Source: Lysinibacillus sp. G4S2 (GTDB taxonomy: Bacteria; Bacillota; Bacilli; Bacillales_A; Planococcaceae). From it: DNA of 64,000 nt. The stretch covers positions 4,778,001 to 4,842,000 of the forward strand of contig NZ_JAUCFJ010000002.1 in NCBI RefSeq assembly GCF_030348505.1, given 5' to 3'. Below the pieces are notes generated by a model that was not told the DNA's origin, ran no database searches, and was given only the letters and a program-made list of their open reading frames with translations. A program made the position numbers and the translations under genes. Positions within the stretch are counted from its first letter, which is position 1. Every line of letters starts with the position of its first letter. Positions 25,004 to 34,139 of the stretch are shown here, piece by piece.

Positions 25004-26362
25004 TTAACTCGGCAATTCAATAAAATTTTGAGCAAATTGATAGATTAAATGAGCAGGTACAGCCAGATTAAGATTCTGACCATCATTAAAGCCTGCTGTA
25101 ATCAAACCTACCAATCTCCCATGCATATCCAATAAAGCGCCACCAGAACTTCCGTTTGAAATAGCCGCTGTAAATTGAATCATAGACATAGTTCGAATAT
25201 CCCGGAAACCAGAAACAATACCATCAGAAACAGAATTAAATAATCCTAGAGGACTGCCAATAGCAACGACCTTCTGTCCTCGAACTAATTGACCTTCCAC
25301 TTTAACTGGTAAAGCTTTACTTATTCTATTCACTTTAAGAATAGCCAAATCATGTATATCATGATATTTTACAAATTGATGTGTAATATGTTCGTTCGTA
25401 TCGTTTTCATATAGTACAGAATAATATTCACCACCACTCACAACATGCAAGTTTGTTAAAATATACCCATCTTGATGAAGAACGACACCAGAACCATAGC
25501 ACAACACCTCGTGATCCTCTCCGAACGTTTTAATCATTACAACAGATGTGGCTAAAGAAGCTAATTGCTCATAGCTACACTCTCCTGTAGTCTTATTCTG
25601 AACAGGAAGAATCATTGTTTGTTGCGGTGTTATACTCTTCTTAGGCAGAGATTTAGGTATTACTAATTCCCTTTCGTAGACATCACGACACTTAAATAAA
25701 GTAGATGACGCTGCTATGCTTGGAGGCAAATTTGGAATGTCTTCTTTAGGATTCATATAACAGATATCACAACCAAGTGTCGATAAGAAATATAAGAATA
25801 ATAATTCATGCTGAGTAATGTTACCAATAAAAACAATTTTCTGCACCGTTTGGTTATCTTCAGAAAAAATTTGTGGCAAATAATAATCCATCCAGTATAA
25901 AAATTTCACTGCAAAATTTTTTAATAAAGTGGCATTGGAATTTGGGTGATTTTCTTTATAGATATGGATGATTTCTTGAAAGCTAAGTTTTTTTGTCCAT
26001 TCAAGTTGATCATTCTTTAATCTACTGCATAAAGTTGTCTTGTAAAGTAATGGAGGGTTGTTAACAACGGCTTGCCAATTTTCCCAAAGCTCCGCAAATC
26101 GATCTATATCTTTATTATTGGTAATGGCCTCCAGTTTATGTAATCGTAAATAAAGCACACTTTGCTTTTTAGCAAAAAAATACTCATCCATTTTTAAAAT
26201 ATTTTCCTTATAAAGATCTACAGAATCAGGTATACCGATATATCGTAGAAAAACAACTTCCTTCGTAAGGGAGCTATTGGATTGAATGTTTTGCATAAAC
26301 TCCTGAAGAGGATTGTCCGGTTTTTTATATTTTATTTTTAAAGGTCTAGTTGTCACAATCAT
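25004..26362 (-). CDS. YceG-like domain fused to a trypsin-like serine protease
   Basis: This 452-residue protein has an N-terminal part (about 1-240) resembling YceG of tellurite/stress (ter) clusters: FAVKFLYWMDYYLPQIF followed by KIVFIGNITQHELLFLYFLS and LGCDICYMNPKED. The C-terminal part (about 275-445) is a trypsin/HtrA-like protease with the triad His in ILTNLHVV (about 304), Asp in HDIHDLAILKV (about 338) and Ser in ISNGSSGGALL (about 403). No PDZ domain follows and there is no signal peptide, so it should act in the cytosol. AAAGGAG precedes the start. The substrate is unknown. The YceG assignment rests on pattern. Confidence 0.8.
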   Translation of the reverse strand: MIVTTRPLKIKYKKPDNPLQEFMQNIQSNSSLTKEVVFLRYIGIPDSVDLYKENILKMDEYFFAKKQSVLYLRLHKLEAITNNKDIDRFAELWENWQAVVNNPPLLYKTTLCSRLKNDQLEWTKKLSFQEIIHIYKENHPNSNATLLKNFAVKFLYWMDYYLPQIFSEDNQTVQKIVFIGNITQHELLFLYFLSTLGCDICYMNPKEDIPNLPPSIAASSTLFKCRDVYERELVIPKSLPKKSITPQQTMILPVQNKTTGECSYEQLASLATSVVMIKTFGEDHEVLCYGSGVVLHQDGYILTNLHVVSGGEYYSVLYENDTNEHITHQFVKYHDIHDLAILKVNRISKALPVKVEGQLVRGQKVVAIGSPLGLFNSVSDGIVSGFRDIRTMSMIQFTAAISNGSSGGALLDMHGRLVGLITAGFNDGQNLNLAVPAHLIYQFAQNFIELPS

Positions 26363-26484
26363 ATCCTTCCATCTCCTTTAAGCACGTATATTTATATATT
26401 TGGCACTTATATACAATTCGCTCATATTCCTCTAAATCCTTTATTAAATTAAAAAGTACGAATTCATTTCAACTCATTTTAAAA

Positions 26485-26535
26485 AAAGAAGTCAACACCC
26501 CAAGAGTAGTTAACTTCTAAACGTTTAGCTATTTT
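26485..26535 (-). terminator. Terminator behind dus
   Basis: AGAAGTTAAC pairs imperfectly with GTTGACTTCT on the minus strand, followed by TTTTTTTAA. Confidence 0.6.
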
Positions 26536-26554
26536 TTTAAGTATTCATTTCCCA

Positions 26555-27517
26555 TCAACATTCTTTTCCAAAATTATCAAGCAATGCACGCACTTCATCT
26601 GTTGATTTCGTGTTCATCAATTGGTTTCTTAATTCACCAGCTCCACGGAATCCTTTGACATAAATTTTGAAAAAGCGATGAAGCCCTGTAATTGAACGTG
26701 GTAGTGCTTCCGCATATTGATCTTGAAGATCAAGCTGCAGTCTTAAAAGATCAAGGTACTCTTTACTGCTATGCTCTTTTGGCTCTTTTTCAAAAGCAAA
26801 AGGATTTTTAAAAATACCTCGCCCGATCATCACGCCATCAATACCATATTGTTCAGCAAGCTGCTCCCCAGTTTGACGGTCAGGAATGTCTCCATTGATT
26901 GTTAGTAGCGTATTTGGTGCGATTCGGTCACGTAATTTTTTGATTTCAGGAATTAGCTCCCAATGCGCATCTACTTGGCTCATTTCCTTTCTTGTACGCA
27001 AATGAATAGATAGGTTCGCAATATCCTGTTTTAAAATATGCGTGAGCCACTCTTCCCACTCATTGACATCGTTATAGCCAAGTCGTGTTTTCACGCTGAC
27101 AGGTAGTCCGCCCGCTTTTGCTGCTTGAATAAGCTCTGCCGCAACGTCTGGACGCAAAATAAGGCCACTACCTTTCCCTCTTGATGCCACATTCGGTACA
27201 GGGCAGCCCATATTTATATCGATACCTTTAAACCCTAGCTCTGCCATGCCAATACTCATTTGACGGAAATACTCGGGATTATCCCCCCAAATATGAGCCA
27301 CCATTGGCTGTTCATCTTCTGTAAAAATCAAACGGCCACGCACACTTTTCATGCCCTCTGGATGACAATAGCTATCCGAGTTTGTAAACTCTGTGAAAAA
27401 TACGTCCGGTCGACCAGCTTCACTTACGACGTGACGAAAAACAACATCTGTCACATCTTCCATTGGTGCAAGTACAAAAAATGGTCGCGGTAAATCACGC
27501 CAAAAATTATCTATCAT
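26555..27517 (-). CDS. dus: tRNA-dihydrouridine synthase
   Basis: This flavoprotein of 320 residues reduces uridine to dihydrouridine in tRNA. The FMN barrel starts [18 protein letters not shown]; the catalytic Cys lies in [20 protein letters not shown]. Further on are VKTRLGY, the [10 protein letters not shown] motif and INGDIPDR, then [21 protein letters not shown]-terminal helical domain with [15 protein letters not shown] follows. The ATG at 27517 has AGAGGA about 12 bases upstream; an upstream GTG at 27538 is less likely. It stands alone, with terminators on both sides. Confidence 0.93.
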   Translation of the reverse strand: MIDNFWRDLPRPFFVLAPMEDVTDVVFRHVVSEAGRPDVFFTEFTNSDSYCHPEGMKSVRGRLIFTEDEQPMVAHIWGDNPEYFRQMSIGMAELGFKGIDINMGCPVPNVASRGKGSGLILRPDVAAELIQAAKAGGLPVSVKTRLGYNDVNEWEEWLTHILKQDIANLSIHLRTRKEMSQVDAHWELIPEIKKLRDRIAPNTLLTINGDIPDRQTGEQLAEQYGIDGVMIGRGIFKNPFAFEKEPKEHSSKEYLDLLRLQLDLQDQYAEALPRSITGLHRFFKIYVKGFRGAGELRNQLMNTKSTDEVRALLDNFGKEC

Positions 27518-27730
27518 TTCAAACTCAAATCCTCTCACTATGGATACAACTTCAAACTCTGGTCAAAAAATATGAAGCCAAATGTTCCACTTCTTTTACA
27601 CTTATATCATGCTCAATAACTTATTATCAAACACAAGTACATTTGGCATTTATAATTTGTGAAAATCAACAATGTTTATTTTAACGAAAATCGGTCCTGA
27701 ATGGTATTTTTAATCCGCTAAAAGAAGTTA

Positions 27731-27777
27731 AACAAAAAAGCAGATGGTATAGATTTCTTCTATATCAGCTGCTTTTC
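27731..27777 (-). terminator. Terminator
   Basis: AGCAGCTGATATAG pairs with CTATACCATCTGCT on the minus strand (one internal mismatch region) and is followed by TTTTTTGTTTAAC. The second of two hairpins behind the chemoreceptor gene. Confidence 0.7.
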
Positions 27778-27836
27778 TATTATACCAACTCCACCACGCT
27801 ATCGCTTCACAATGTGGTGAGACTAGCCAGTACAGT

Positions 27837-27891
27837 AAAAGTAGACGGCCAATTAGAGGTGCAATATCGCATTTCTAAACCGTCTGCTTTT
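27837..27891. terminator. Hairpin behind the chemoreceptor gene
   Basis: AAAAGTAGACGG pairs with CCGTCTGCTTTT (one mismatch) over a 31-base loop. The rest of 27539-28020 shows no gene. Confidence 0.5.
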
Positions 27892-28020
27892 AATTTCAAC
27901 GAATATTAAGTTAGCTATTCCAAAGACACACCCCAATAAAAGCTATGTACGCTTAAATTAGGTTTATTTAGCTAGTTCAAGTTACTTAGCTTCAGCGATC
28001 CTATTTTCGGCACTACCATT

Positions 28021-29100
28021 CTAGCTTTCTACACGATGATTTAATGAAGAAAGTATTTTTTCTGCATCATTTTTGAAATCTATAAGATGCTCTGCTTCTT
28101 GAACTAGTTTTTGCATTGTATTTAATTCATCATCACTAATGCCAACTAACTCTTCAAACATTTCTACTGATTCTCGTGAAATGAAAGAAATATCCTTCAT
28201 TGCCTCCATAATTTGCAGAGAGCTTGAAGATAGTTCTTCTGTGCTTGCAGATGATTCCGCATTATTTTCAGCAATAATTTTTGTAGTATCTACAATTTTT
28301 TCGAACATATTTCCAATTTCTAATATTTTCGTATTTGTTTGTTCAAACTCTTCTGTTCCTTGCTTCATTGATGTGACAACTTTGTTCGTCTCTTCTTGAA
28401 TATTTTTTACAATATTCGAAACTTCATTAGCTGACTGACGTGATTGTTCAGCTAATTTACGAACCTCATCAGCAACGACAGCAAACCCTTTACCGTGTTC
28501 TCCTGCACGAGCTGCTTCGATAGCTGCGTTCAATGCTAATAAATTTATTTGCTCTGAAATCCCCGTAATTACTTTAACAATGTTACCAATTTCGTACGAT
28601 TTGTCTCCAAGTATATTGATTGCATCAAATGTCGTATTAATCGTTTGATTAAATTGCTCCATTTTCACCATCGAATCTTTTAACTTTTCATTACCTTCTT
28701 GCGTCAATTCTAACGTCGTATTCGATTGTTCTGAAATTTGGTTAGATCTTATAGATAGTTCTTCAATAGCCACTGTGATGTCTTCGATAGAAGTAGAACT
28801 CTCTTCAGTAGCGACTAATTGCTTTTTTAATCCCTTACCGACTTCATCGATTGCGGCCCTTACAGTATCGGCCTTCTCAGTTGCGTATTCTCCATGCTCT
28901 AAAAGATTTCCACTTTTTTCATTCACATTATTTGCGAATTTATTAAATTGTTCACTTACTCGACCTGCTGATAATTCATCCATTCCATTTAGTACCTCTT
29001 TATTTATATGGGAATGACCTTTAAGTGAAAAATATCGGTAAGCAAAAAACAAAGATGTACATAATAAAACTACAATAATCCCTAGCATAATAGCTTCCAT
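28021..29100 (-). CDS. Membrane-anchored methyl-accepting chemotaxis-type protein
   Basis: This 359-residue protein has one N-terminal membrane segment ([20 protein letters not shown], residues 6-25) and no extracellular sensor domain. The remainder is the cytoplasmic signalling coiled coil with the CheA/CheW hairpin ([20 protein letters not shown], near 190, then [16 protein letters not shown]) and a possible methylation helix ([20 protein letters not shown]). It should signal from inside the cell. It is the third gene behind the c-di-GMP riboswitch, so its synthesis should follow c-di-GMP level. GAATAGGAGAA precedes the ATG. Confidence 0.9.
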   Translation of the reverse strand: MEAIMLGIIVVLLCTSLFFAYRYFSLKGHSHINKEVLNGMDELSAGRVSEQFNKFANNVNEKSGNLLEHGEYATEKADTVRAAIDEVGKGLKKQLVATEESSTSIEDITVAIEELSIRSNQISEQSNTTLELTQEGNEKLKDSMVKMEQFNQTINTTFDAINILGDKSYEIGNIVKVITGISEQINLLALNAAIEAARAGEHGKGFAVVADEVRKLAEQSRQSANEVSNIVKNIQEETNKVVTSMKQGTEEFEQTNTKILEIGNMFEKIVDTTKIIAENNAESSASTEELSSSSLQIMEAMKDISFISRESVEMFEELVGISDDELNTMQKLVQEAEHLIDFKNDAEKILSSLNHRVES

Positions 29101-29143
29101 GAAAAAAATTCTCCTATTCTACTAACGTATTAGTGATGAAATT

Positions 29144-29857
29144 TTATAGTTCTTTTACAATGATGTAAATTCCATCTGCTACAGTCGATGGAATACTGTT
29201 TAGATTTTCATTGCTTTCATATTTATGAACAATAAAGTCCCCTTCTACGGTTACATATTTTGTAAGACCTTGATACTTCTCCAGCAAACGCATTGACTTT
29301 GGATTTGTCGCTTCAGCTAATACTAATCTTAAGCCTTCTTCTGTTGCTTTTTTTATTAATAGATCGCCTAAACTTTGTACAATATCATGACGATTATGCT
29401 CAGCAATTACACCTAATAAAAATAAATGTAATATTTCCCCATCTTCCATATCTTTTCCAAAACGTTTTTTATAATCTTCTAGGAAACGTTCATCAATATC
29501 CTCTAATACACGCATAACAATATTCATATCGGCAAACGTGCCTTCAAAAATATCCCCTTCGATAATTTCAAGGACATTCGTATCTCCAACTAGTGCGCCT
29601 ACAACATTTTGCTCTTTATCTAGTGCAACAGCACAGTAACCTTGATGAACATTTGCTTCAATATATTCCTTCGTAAATTGATAGAAATCTTCGTAAGGTA
29701 GTTTTAAGGCGTGCCCAATAATCGGTTCTTGCACCCATTTGCCAGCAACCTCTACCCCAGTAAATGTTTTTGCTAAACATTCTGCTGTCATTTTAATTAA
29801 ATCCGGTTGGTCCTTTGTAAGTATTTCATAAGTATATAATTCTTGAATTGTTTGCAT
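29144..29857 (-). CDS. GNAT-like acyltransferase
   Basis: This 237-residue protein is chosen from the ATG at 29857, which has AAGAGGA upstream. It has a GNAT-like layout: a helix pair with AECLAKTFTGVEVAGKW, a strand YCAVALDKEQNVVGALVGDT, then HLFLLGVIAEHNRHDIVQSL, the place of the acyl-CoA binding strand and helix, then RLVLAEATNPKSMRLLEKYQ. The (Q/R)xxGxG/A loop is weak (HDIVQSLGDLL), so activity is not assured. It sits between the STAS-like gene and the chemoreceptor gene, with 42 and 43 bp gaps, under the riboswitch. Confidence 0.75.
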   Translation of the reverse strand: MQTIQELYTYEILTKDQPDLIKMTAECLAKTFTGVEVAGKWVQEPIIGHALKLPYEDFYQFTKEYIEANVHQGYCAVALDKEQNVVGALVGDTNVLEIIEGDIFEGTFADMNIVMRVLEDIDERFLEDYKKRFGKDMEDGEILHLFLLGVIAEHNRHDIVQSLGDLLIKKATEEGLRLVLAEATNPKSMRLLEKYQGLTKYVTVEGDFIVHKYESNENLNSIPSTVADGIYIIVKEL

Positions 29858-29899
29858 CGTAAATTCCTCTTTCAAAATGTGATTATAGTTAATTAAAGA

Positions 29900-30274
29900 C
29901 TAACGCATTGGTAATTGTGAAACATTGTCGACTACGGTTCCTGGGAAATTAACTCCCTCTAAAGCATTTCGCACTTGCACATATGCAATTTTAGAGGTTG
30001 GATTAACAATAAATATATCTTTAAAGCCTAGTGATGCATAAAACATTAATGTTTGTCCTAGATCTGTCGAAATCTTTGAAGGAAGGGGTGATTGCTGTGT
30101 TGCATCAACAACAAATGTATATGCATTTTTTTGCACTTTTGCCCCCGTCTCTTGCAAATCTTTCAAATAATCCTCTACAAGAGCTGGTTTAATAAACCCT
30201 ATTATTTGGACGTGTACTTCTTTTTTTGCTTCATAAATCGCCATTTTATATTTCTCTTTATCTACGACTATCAT
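29900..30274 (-). CDS. Small STAS/SpoIIAA-like protein
   Basis: This 124-residue protein begins MIVVDKEKYKMAIYEAKKEV; AAAAGGAG sits in front of the ATG at 30274, so upstream in-frame ATGs are ignored. The pattern of strands and helices (VHVQIIGFIKPALVEDYLKD, AYTFVVDATQQSPLPSKIST, FKDIFIVNPTSKIAYVQVRN) resembles SpoIIAA-like/STAS proteins, with the VVDAT strand where phosphorylated STAS proteins have their Ser/Asp. It is the first gene of the c-di-GMP-controlled unit. The role is unknown. Confidence 0.7.
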   Translation of the reverse strand: MIVVDKEKYKMAIYEAKKEVHVQIIGFIKPALVEDYLKDLQETGAKVQKNAYTFVVDATQQSPLPSKISTDLGQTLMFYASLGFKDIFIVNPTSKIAYVQVRNALEGVNFPGTVVDNVSQLPMR

Positions 30275-30356
30275 CTCAAATCTCCTTTTTATAATTTTCA
30301 TATATTGCACATCTGTCGCTACGATTGATTGGAATCAGTCCTTGATTTTTTCCACA

Positions 30357-30390
30357 AAAAAAACTATCCCTACACATAATTAGGATAGCC
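30357..30390 (-). terminator. Expression-platform terminator of the riboswitch
   Basis: On the minus strand CTATCCTA pairs with TAGGGATAG (one bulge) and is followed by TTTTTTTGTGG. It lies 20 nt behind the aptamer and ahead of the STAS-like gene, so it is a candidate switch element. Confidence 0.85.
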
Positions 30391-30410
30391 AAAAAATCAC
30401 TTATCATCTT

Positions 30411-30484
30411 GGCAACCCGACTATCATTATCCAAGAGGATTTTAGACTCGTAGCTTTGCGTCCTTACCTTTCGATAAGTTTGCC
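30411..30484 (-). ncRNA. c-di-GMP-I (GEMM-I) riboswitch
   Basis: On the minus strand: AGGCAAAC, a stem capped by a GAAA tetraloop (CTTATCGAAAGGTAAG), GGACGCAAAGCTACGAGTC, a second hairpin, and TAGTCGGGTTGCC closing the first helix (GGCAAAC with GGTTGCC). The GACGCAAAGC block and the tetraloop are the hallmark of this class. It is followed by a terminator and a three-gene unit. Confidence 0.93.
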
Positions 30485-30526
30485 TTTTTCAATTTTATTA
30501 ACATAACGCTGACATATTACGTTTAG

Positions 30527-30555
30527 ATTATAAATGTTTTGTCATTTTTTGTCGA
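30527..30555 (-). promoter_or_regulatory. SigA-type promoter of the riboswitch unit
   Basis: TCGACA (30555-30550) and TATAAT (30532-30527) are 17 bp apart on the minus strand. Transcription would start about 35 nt ahead of the aptamer. Confidence 0.75.
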
Positions 30556-30805
30556 TAGTAGGCATTTTTCTCTAAAGAATATCGGTTGAATTAGAGAATT
30601 TTTCCGTATATTTAAAGGAATTGACAAAAAAATACTGTTGGGTAATTTTACAAAGAGGGAATCTCTAATCCTGCCCAGATTGTAGGAAAAGCAAATGGCT
30701 ACATATTCTTTTACATTCATCTAATAGGAAGAAACATTATTAAATCAACTTCCATTTTTATAATTCTTTTTTCATAAATGCGTTATTTCACCGAAATGTA
30801 ATGAT

Positions 30806-30856
30806 AAAAAAAGAGTGGCATTTTAGGCTAAATCCTAAAAAACCACTCTTTTTTAT
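30806..30856. terminator. Bidirectional terminator
   Basis: AAAAAAGAGTGG and CCACTCTTTTTT pair perfectly, with an inner TTTTAGG/CCTAAAA stem. It lies between rlmCD and the riboswitch unit. The rest of 30560-31135 holds only a repeat element. Confidence 0.85.
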
Positions 30857-30900
30857 AATTCTGCGTAAGCAATTTTAAACTTTTTTTAAAACTTAATGGC

Positions 30901-31030
30901 TTATCACCATAACGTGTGGTTGATTTCCGTTCCGACTGAGCGCTTTCCAGGGGGCGTCCAGCCTCCACTCCAATCAACCTATATGGCATACGTTTTAACA
31001 AATGTCACCCACAACTTTTAGTGATGAGTC
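30901..31030. repeat. Dispersed palindromic repeat, short form
   Basis: It starts TTATCACCATAACGTGTGG and ends CCACAACTTTTAGTGATGAG. Inside are GTTGATTTCCGTTCCGACTG and CCAGCCTCCACTCCAATCAA. The ends are inverted copies of each other. Confidence 0.8.
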
Positions 31031-31135
31031 AACTTAATTCCAATATTTCTAATTACTTGTACTCACTATGGTAGTATTCATTACTGAATCCGCTACAAGT
31101 AGTATAAAAAACGGATCGAAAGGCAACTGCAAATA

Positions 31136-32524
31136 TTAGATACCTTCTTTTAAAATGAGTTGCGAGACACACTCTACATGCGTTGAATGCGGGAACATAT
31201 CCACAGGCTGAATCTCCTGAGTTTGATAGCCTCCATCCTCCAAAATACGGAGATCACGCGCTAGTGTAGCTGGGTTACAGGACACATAAACAACACGCTT
31301 AGGACGTTGCTCTAAAATTGTCTGAAGAAGAGCCTCGTCGCAGCCTTTGCGTGGTGGATCCACTACTAGGACATCCGCTTCCTTGCCTTCCTTATACCAG
31401 CGTGGAATGACTTCTTCTGCTGGTCCGGCCTCGAAGTACGTGTTCGTAAATCCATTTAGTGCTGCGTTGCGTTTTGCATCTTCAATAGCTTGTGGGACAA
31501 TTTCAACACCCATAACAGCCTTTGCTTTTTGTGCAAGGAATAATGAAATTGTGCCGATACCACAGTAAGCATCAATTACTCGTTCATCACCCTGTAAGTC
31601 AGCGTAGTCTAGTGCTTGTTTGTAAAGGACTTCTGTTTGCTCAGGGTTTACTTGATAAAATGAACGAGCTGAAATTTCAAAGCGAACATCACCAATTGTA
31701 TCAATAATGACATCCTTGCCCCATAGGTTTACAATTTCATCACCGAAAATCACGTTCGTTTTGTCGCTGTTAACGTTTTGCATAATTGATGTTACATTCG
31801 GGACAAGCTTTTGGATTGTCGCAACAGCTGCTTCTTTTTGCGGGAATTTTTTCTTTTTCGTTACGAGAACAACCATGACTTCACCCGTTGCTCGTGCTTT
31901 ACGAATAACTACGTGGCGCAGCATTCCCTCATGTGATAGCTCATTGTATGGTTGAATACCGATTGCCGCTAATTCCTTTTTCAAGCCTGCAAGAATAGCG
32001 TCCGCTTCTCCTGTCTGAATCAAGCAACGCTCCATATCCACAATGCTATGAGATTTCGTTTTATAGAAGCCTGCAATTGCTTGTCCTGCTTCATTTAAGG
32101 AAAAAGGAATTTGGGCTTTATTACGATATTGCCAAGGCTCTTCCATGCCTTTCACAGGTAGAACAGGCGCATCAATTTTACCAATGCGTTGCATGACATT
32201 ACGCACCATATTCTCTTTCCATTTTAACTGCCCTTCATAAGACAGGTGCTGTAATTGGCAGCCGCCACATTGCTTGAAATATTCACAAGGTGCATCTACA
32301 CGATCTGGTGATGGCTTGAGAATTTCTACAACTTTCGCAAAGCCGTAATTTTTTAACGTTTTTACAACATGTACTTCCGCCGTTTCATTAGGAAGTGCAC
32401 CTTGGATAAATAATGGGTAGCCATCGACCTTTGCAACGCCATTGCCATCATGTGTTAAATCTTCTATATAAACTGTTAATCGTTCATTCTTTTTCACGGG
32501 TGCTGACATTCGTACATCCTCCAT
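31136..32524 (-). CDS. rlmCD: 23S rRNA (uracil-5-)-methyltransferase, RlmCD/YefA type
   Basis: This 462-residue enzyme makes 5-methyluridine in 23S rRNA using SAM. The TRAM domain (about 10-70) contains [20 protein letters not shown]. The iron-sulfur cysteines lie in [20 protein letters not shown]. The methyltransferase part has [29 protein letters not shown] (SAM loop), VDPPRKGCD and the catalytic Cys in [14 protein letters not shown]. It aligns along its length with B. subtilis YefA as I remember it. Two starts are possible (AAGGAG before the first ATG, GGAGG before the sixth codon); I kept the first. Confidence 0.95.
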   Translation of the reverse strand: MEDVRMSAPVKKNERLTVYIEDLTHDGNGVAKVDGYPLFIQGALPNETAEVHVVKTLKNYGFAKVVEILKPSPDRVDAPCEYFKQCGGCQLQHLSYEGQLKWKENMVRNVMQRIGKIDAPVLPVKGMEEPWQYRNKAQIPFSLNEAGQAIAGFYKTKSHSIVDMERCLIQTGEADAILAGLKKELAAIGIQPYNELSHEGMLRHVVIRKARATGEVMVVLVTKKKKFPQKEAAVATIQKLVPNVTSIMQNVNSDKTNVIFGDEIVNLWGKDVIIDTIGDVRFEISARSFYQVNPEQTEVLYKQALDYADLQGDERVIDAYCGIGTISLFLAQKAKAVMGVEIVPQAIEDAKRNAALNGFTNTYFEAGPAEEVIPRWYKEGKEADVLVVDPPRKGCDEALLQTILEQRPKRVVYVSCNPATLARDLRILEDGGYQTQEIQPVDMFPHSTHVECVSQLILKEGI

Positions 32525-32652
32525 TTCAATCTCCTTATTGTAGCATGTTGTGGCGGATGAAAAAAGAACAAGGCTTGATCTTGTAAGGTCAATTTACTGA
32601 GTGACATGACTCTGATTGAGCGACTACAGCCTCGACCCGAACAGTTCTTCCC

Positions 32653-32860
32653 TCAAACTGCTTAGGTGTGCCAGAGAAGTGATCGGGTAAGCCGAGAATG
32701 TGATCAGGTATCGCCTCAAACCGCTCGGGTAGACCAAGAATGTGATCAGGTATCACCCAGAACCGCTCGGGTAAACCAAGAATGTGATCAGGTATCGCCT
32801 CAAACCGCTCGGGTACAGCAGAGAAGTGATCAGGTATCATCCCAAACTGCTCAGATTAGC
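32653..32860. repeat. 42-bp tandem repeats (two 21-bp halves)
   Basis: About four units of the type CAAACCGCTCGGGTAGACCA + GAATGTGATCAGGTATCGCC repeat with small changes between rlmCD and the cyd genes. All frames stay open because 42 is a multiple of three, giving a false IPDHILG-LPERFEA peptide. No ribosome site is present, so I do not call a gene. Confidence 0.85.
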
Positions 32861-32965
32861 CTGATCTACTCTCTCCCCTCAAACTGCTCAGGCAAGCAAA
32901 AAAATAACCAGCTCCCCTATCTGAGCACCCGAGCCGATACATATTACCCTCCCTTTACACAAGTA

Positions 32966-32995
32966 GAAAAAAGAGCCGCTATTCGCGACTCTTTC
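32966..32995 (-). terminator. Terminator of the cyd operon
   Basis: AGAGTCGC and GCGGCTCT pair (one G-U) and TTTTTTCTAC follows on the minus strand. The stem overlaps the cydS stop codon. Confidence 0.85.
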
Positions 32996-33101
32996 CTTCC
33001 TCTTTTGTTACATGGTGATCTTTTGGTGCCCACCAGAAAGCAAAAGCAATACCGATGATGACTACTAGAAATGGCGCATAAAACATGAGAAATTTCTCCA
33101 T
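32979..33101 (-). CDS. cydS: CydS-like small subunit of cytochrome bd oxidase
   Basis: This is a 40-residue gene behind cydB: MEKFLMFYAPFLVVIIGIAF, then AFWWAPKDHHVTKEEGKSRE. It has one membrane helix (about 5-25) and a charged tail. The ATG has AGGAGG eight bases upstream, 12 bp behind the cydB stop. CydS of the Geobacillus bd oxidase is a 33-residue single-helix subunit with a similar F-L-x-M-Y-A-P start and a K-D-x-H-V end; this match makes the call strong. It would bind CydA and help shape its heme pocket. Confidence 0.85.
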   Translation of the reverse strand: MEKFLMFYAPFLVVIIGIAFAFWWAPKDHHVTKEEGKSRE

Positions 33102-33113
33102 CACTCTAACCTC

Positions 33114-34139
33114 CTATGCGTGATTGTCTTCTTTTCCTGTTACGTAATTTTTGTTGAATAGGAATAATTTCAACAATAAGAACAGTGATGGAATAAGCAG
33201 ACATAGTCCTAAGATAAATGCAATGACGAGTGCAATCGCCATTTGTGTACTTGTAAAGCTATCGTAAATCGTTAAATACGGATACAGTAAATATGGATAT
33301 TGAGCGATACCATAAGCGAAGAATGCCACGGCAAATTGTGCAATCAATAGTCCCACTGCCAGGCCGTAATTTTTTCGCATCCAAACTAGCACGACAGTAA
33401 TGATAAATAGTACGGCTGAAATGGCAAACATCCACCATAAATTAACCATATTATTGTAAATTTCAGTGTTGATCGATTTCATTTCATACATAATACCAAG
33501 CGCGCTCACCATTAAAGGTACCGCCCAAACAAGTGCGTATTTTCGCATTAGTTTTGTTGCTTCTACATCCTTTGCTTTATGAGCATACCATGTTAAAAAC
33601 ACGGCTGAAATATAGAGTACCGCTGCAATGCTCAGTACGACAATACTCCAAGCAAATGGGCTCGTATACAATGTCCAGTAATTTAGGACAGGTTGCCCGT
33701 CAACCATATCAACATAGCCGCCAGCAGCAATCGCAAAGACAACAGAAAGTGAGGCTGGAATGAGTAATCCTGCTATACCATACGTTAACGTGTACCCGAT
33801 ATGGCCACGTGTACCATATGATTCAAACGCATAGTAGGAGCCTCGTATGGCAAGCAGTACAAGTGAAATACTCACTGGAACAAGTAAAATTGTTCCGTAA
33901 TAAAAAGCTGTTTGCGGGAAAAATCCAACAATCCCAACAAAGAAGAATACTAAAAAGACATTGGTTACTTCCCAAACAGGTGATAAATAACGCTTAATAA
34001 TATTTGTTAAAATATGATTTTTCCCAACGAGTAGACTGTAGGCATTGAAGAAGCCTGCACCAAAGTCAATCGAAGCTACAATGACATAGCCAAATAGGAA
34101 AATCCACAATACTGAAATACCTAGAATCTCTAGTGTCAT
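33114..34139 (-). CDS. cydB: Cytochrome bd ubiquinol oxidase subunit II
   Basis: This 341-residue membrane protein has about nine helices and carries the CydB start LEILGISVLWIFLFGYVIVA SIDFGAG, where the first helix ends in the conserved DFGAG. Other family blocks are YLSPVWEVTNVFLVFFFVG and FAFGW-like WTLYTSPFAWSIVVLSI. It forms the heterodimer with CydA that reduces oxygen to water with quinol. Its ATG overlaps the cydA stop by four bases (ATGA), and cydS follows 12 bp later, so the three are one operon. The length fits the YthB/CIO branch. Confidence 0.92.
   Translation of the reverse strand: MTLEILGISVLWIFLFGYVIVASIDFGAGFFNAYSLLVGKNHILTNIIKRYLSPVWEVTNVFLVFFFVGIVGFFPQTAFYYGTILLVPVSISLVLLAIRGSYYAFESYGTRGHIGYTLTYGIAGLLIPASLSVVFAIAAGGYVDMVDGQPVLNYWTLYTSPFAWSIVVLSIAAVLYISAVFLTWYAHKAKDVEATKLMRKYALVWAVPLMVSALGIMYEMKSINTEIYNNMVNLWWMFAISAVLFIITVVLVWMRKNYGLAVGLLIAQFAVAFFAYGIAQYPYLLYPYLTIYDSFTSTQMAIALVIAFILGLCLLIPSLFLLLKLFLFNKNYVTGKEDNHA

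Noticed and set aside
30523-30720. Minus-strand frame of 65 codons before the riboswitch
   Set aside because: It ends inside the riboswitch promoter and has no ribosome site.
32589-33058. Repeat peptides on both strands (IPDH/LPERF and SDQVSSQTA types)
   Set aside because: Result of the 42-bp tandem repeats; no start signals, and one overlaps the cydS gene.
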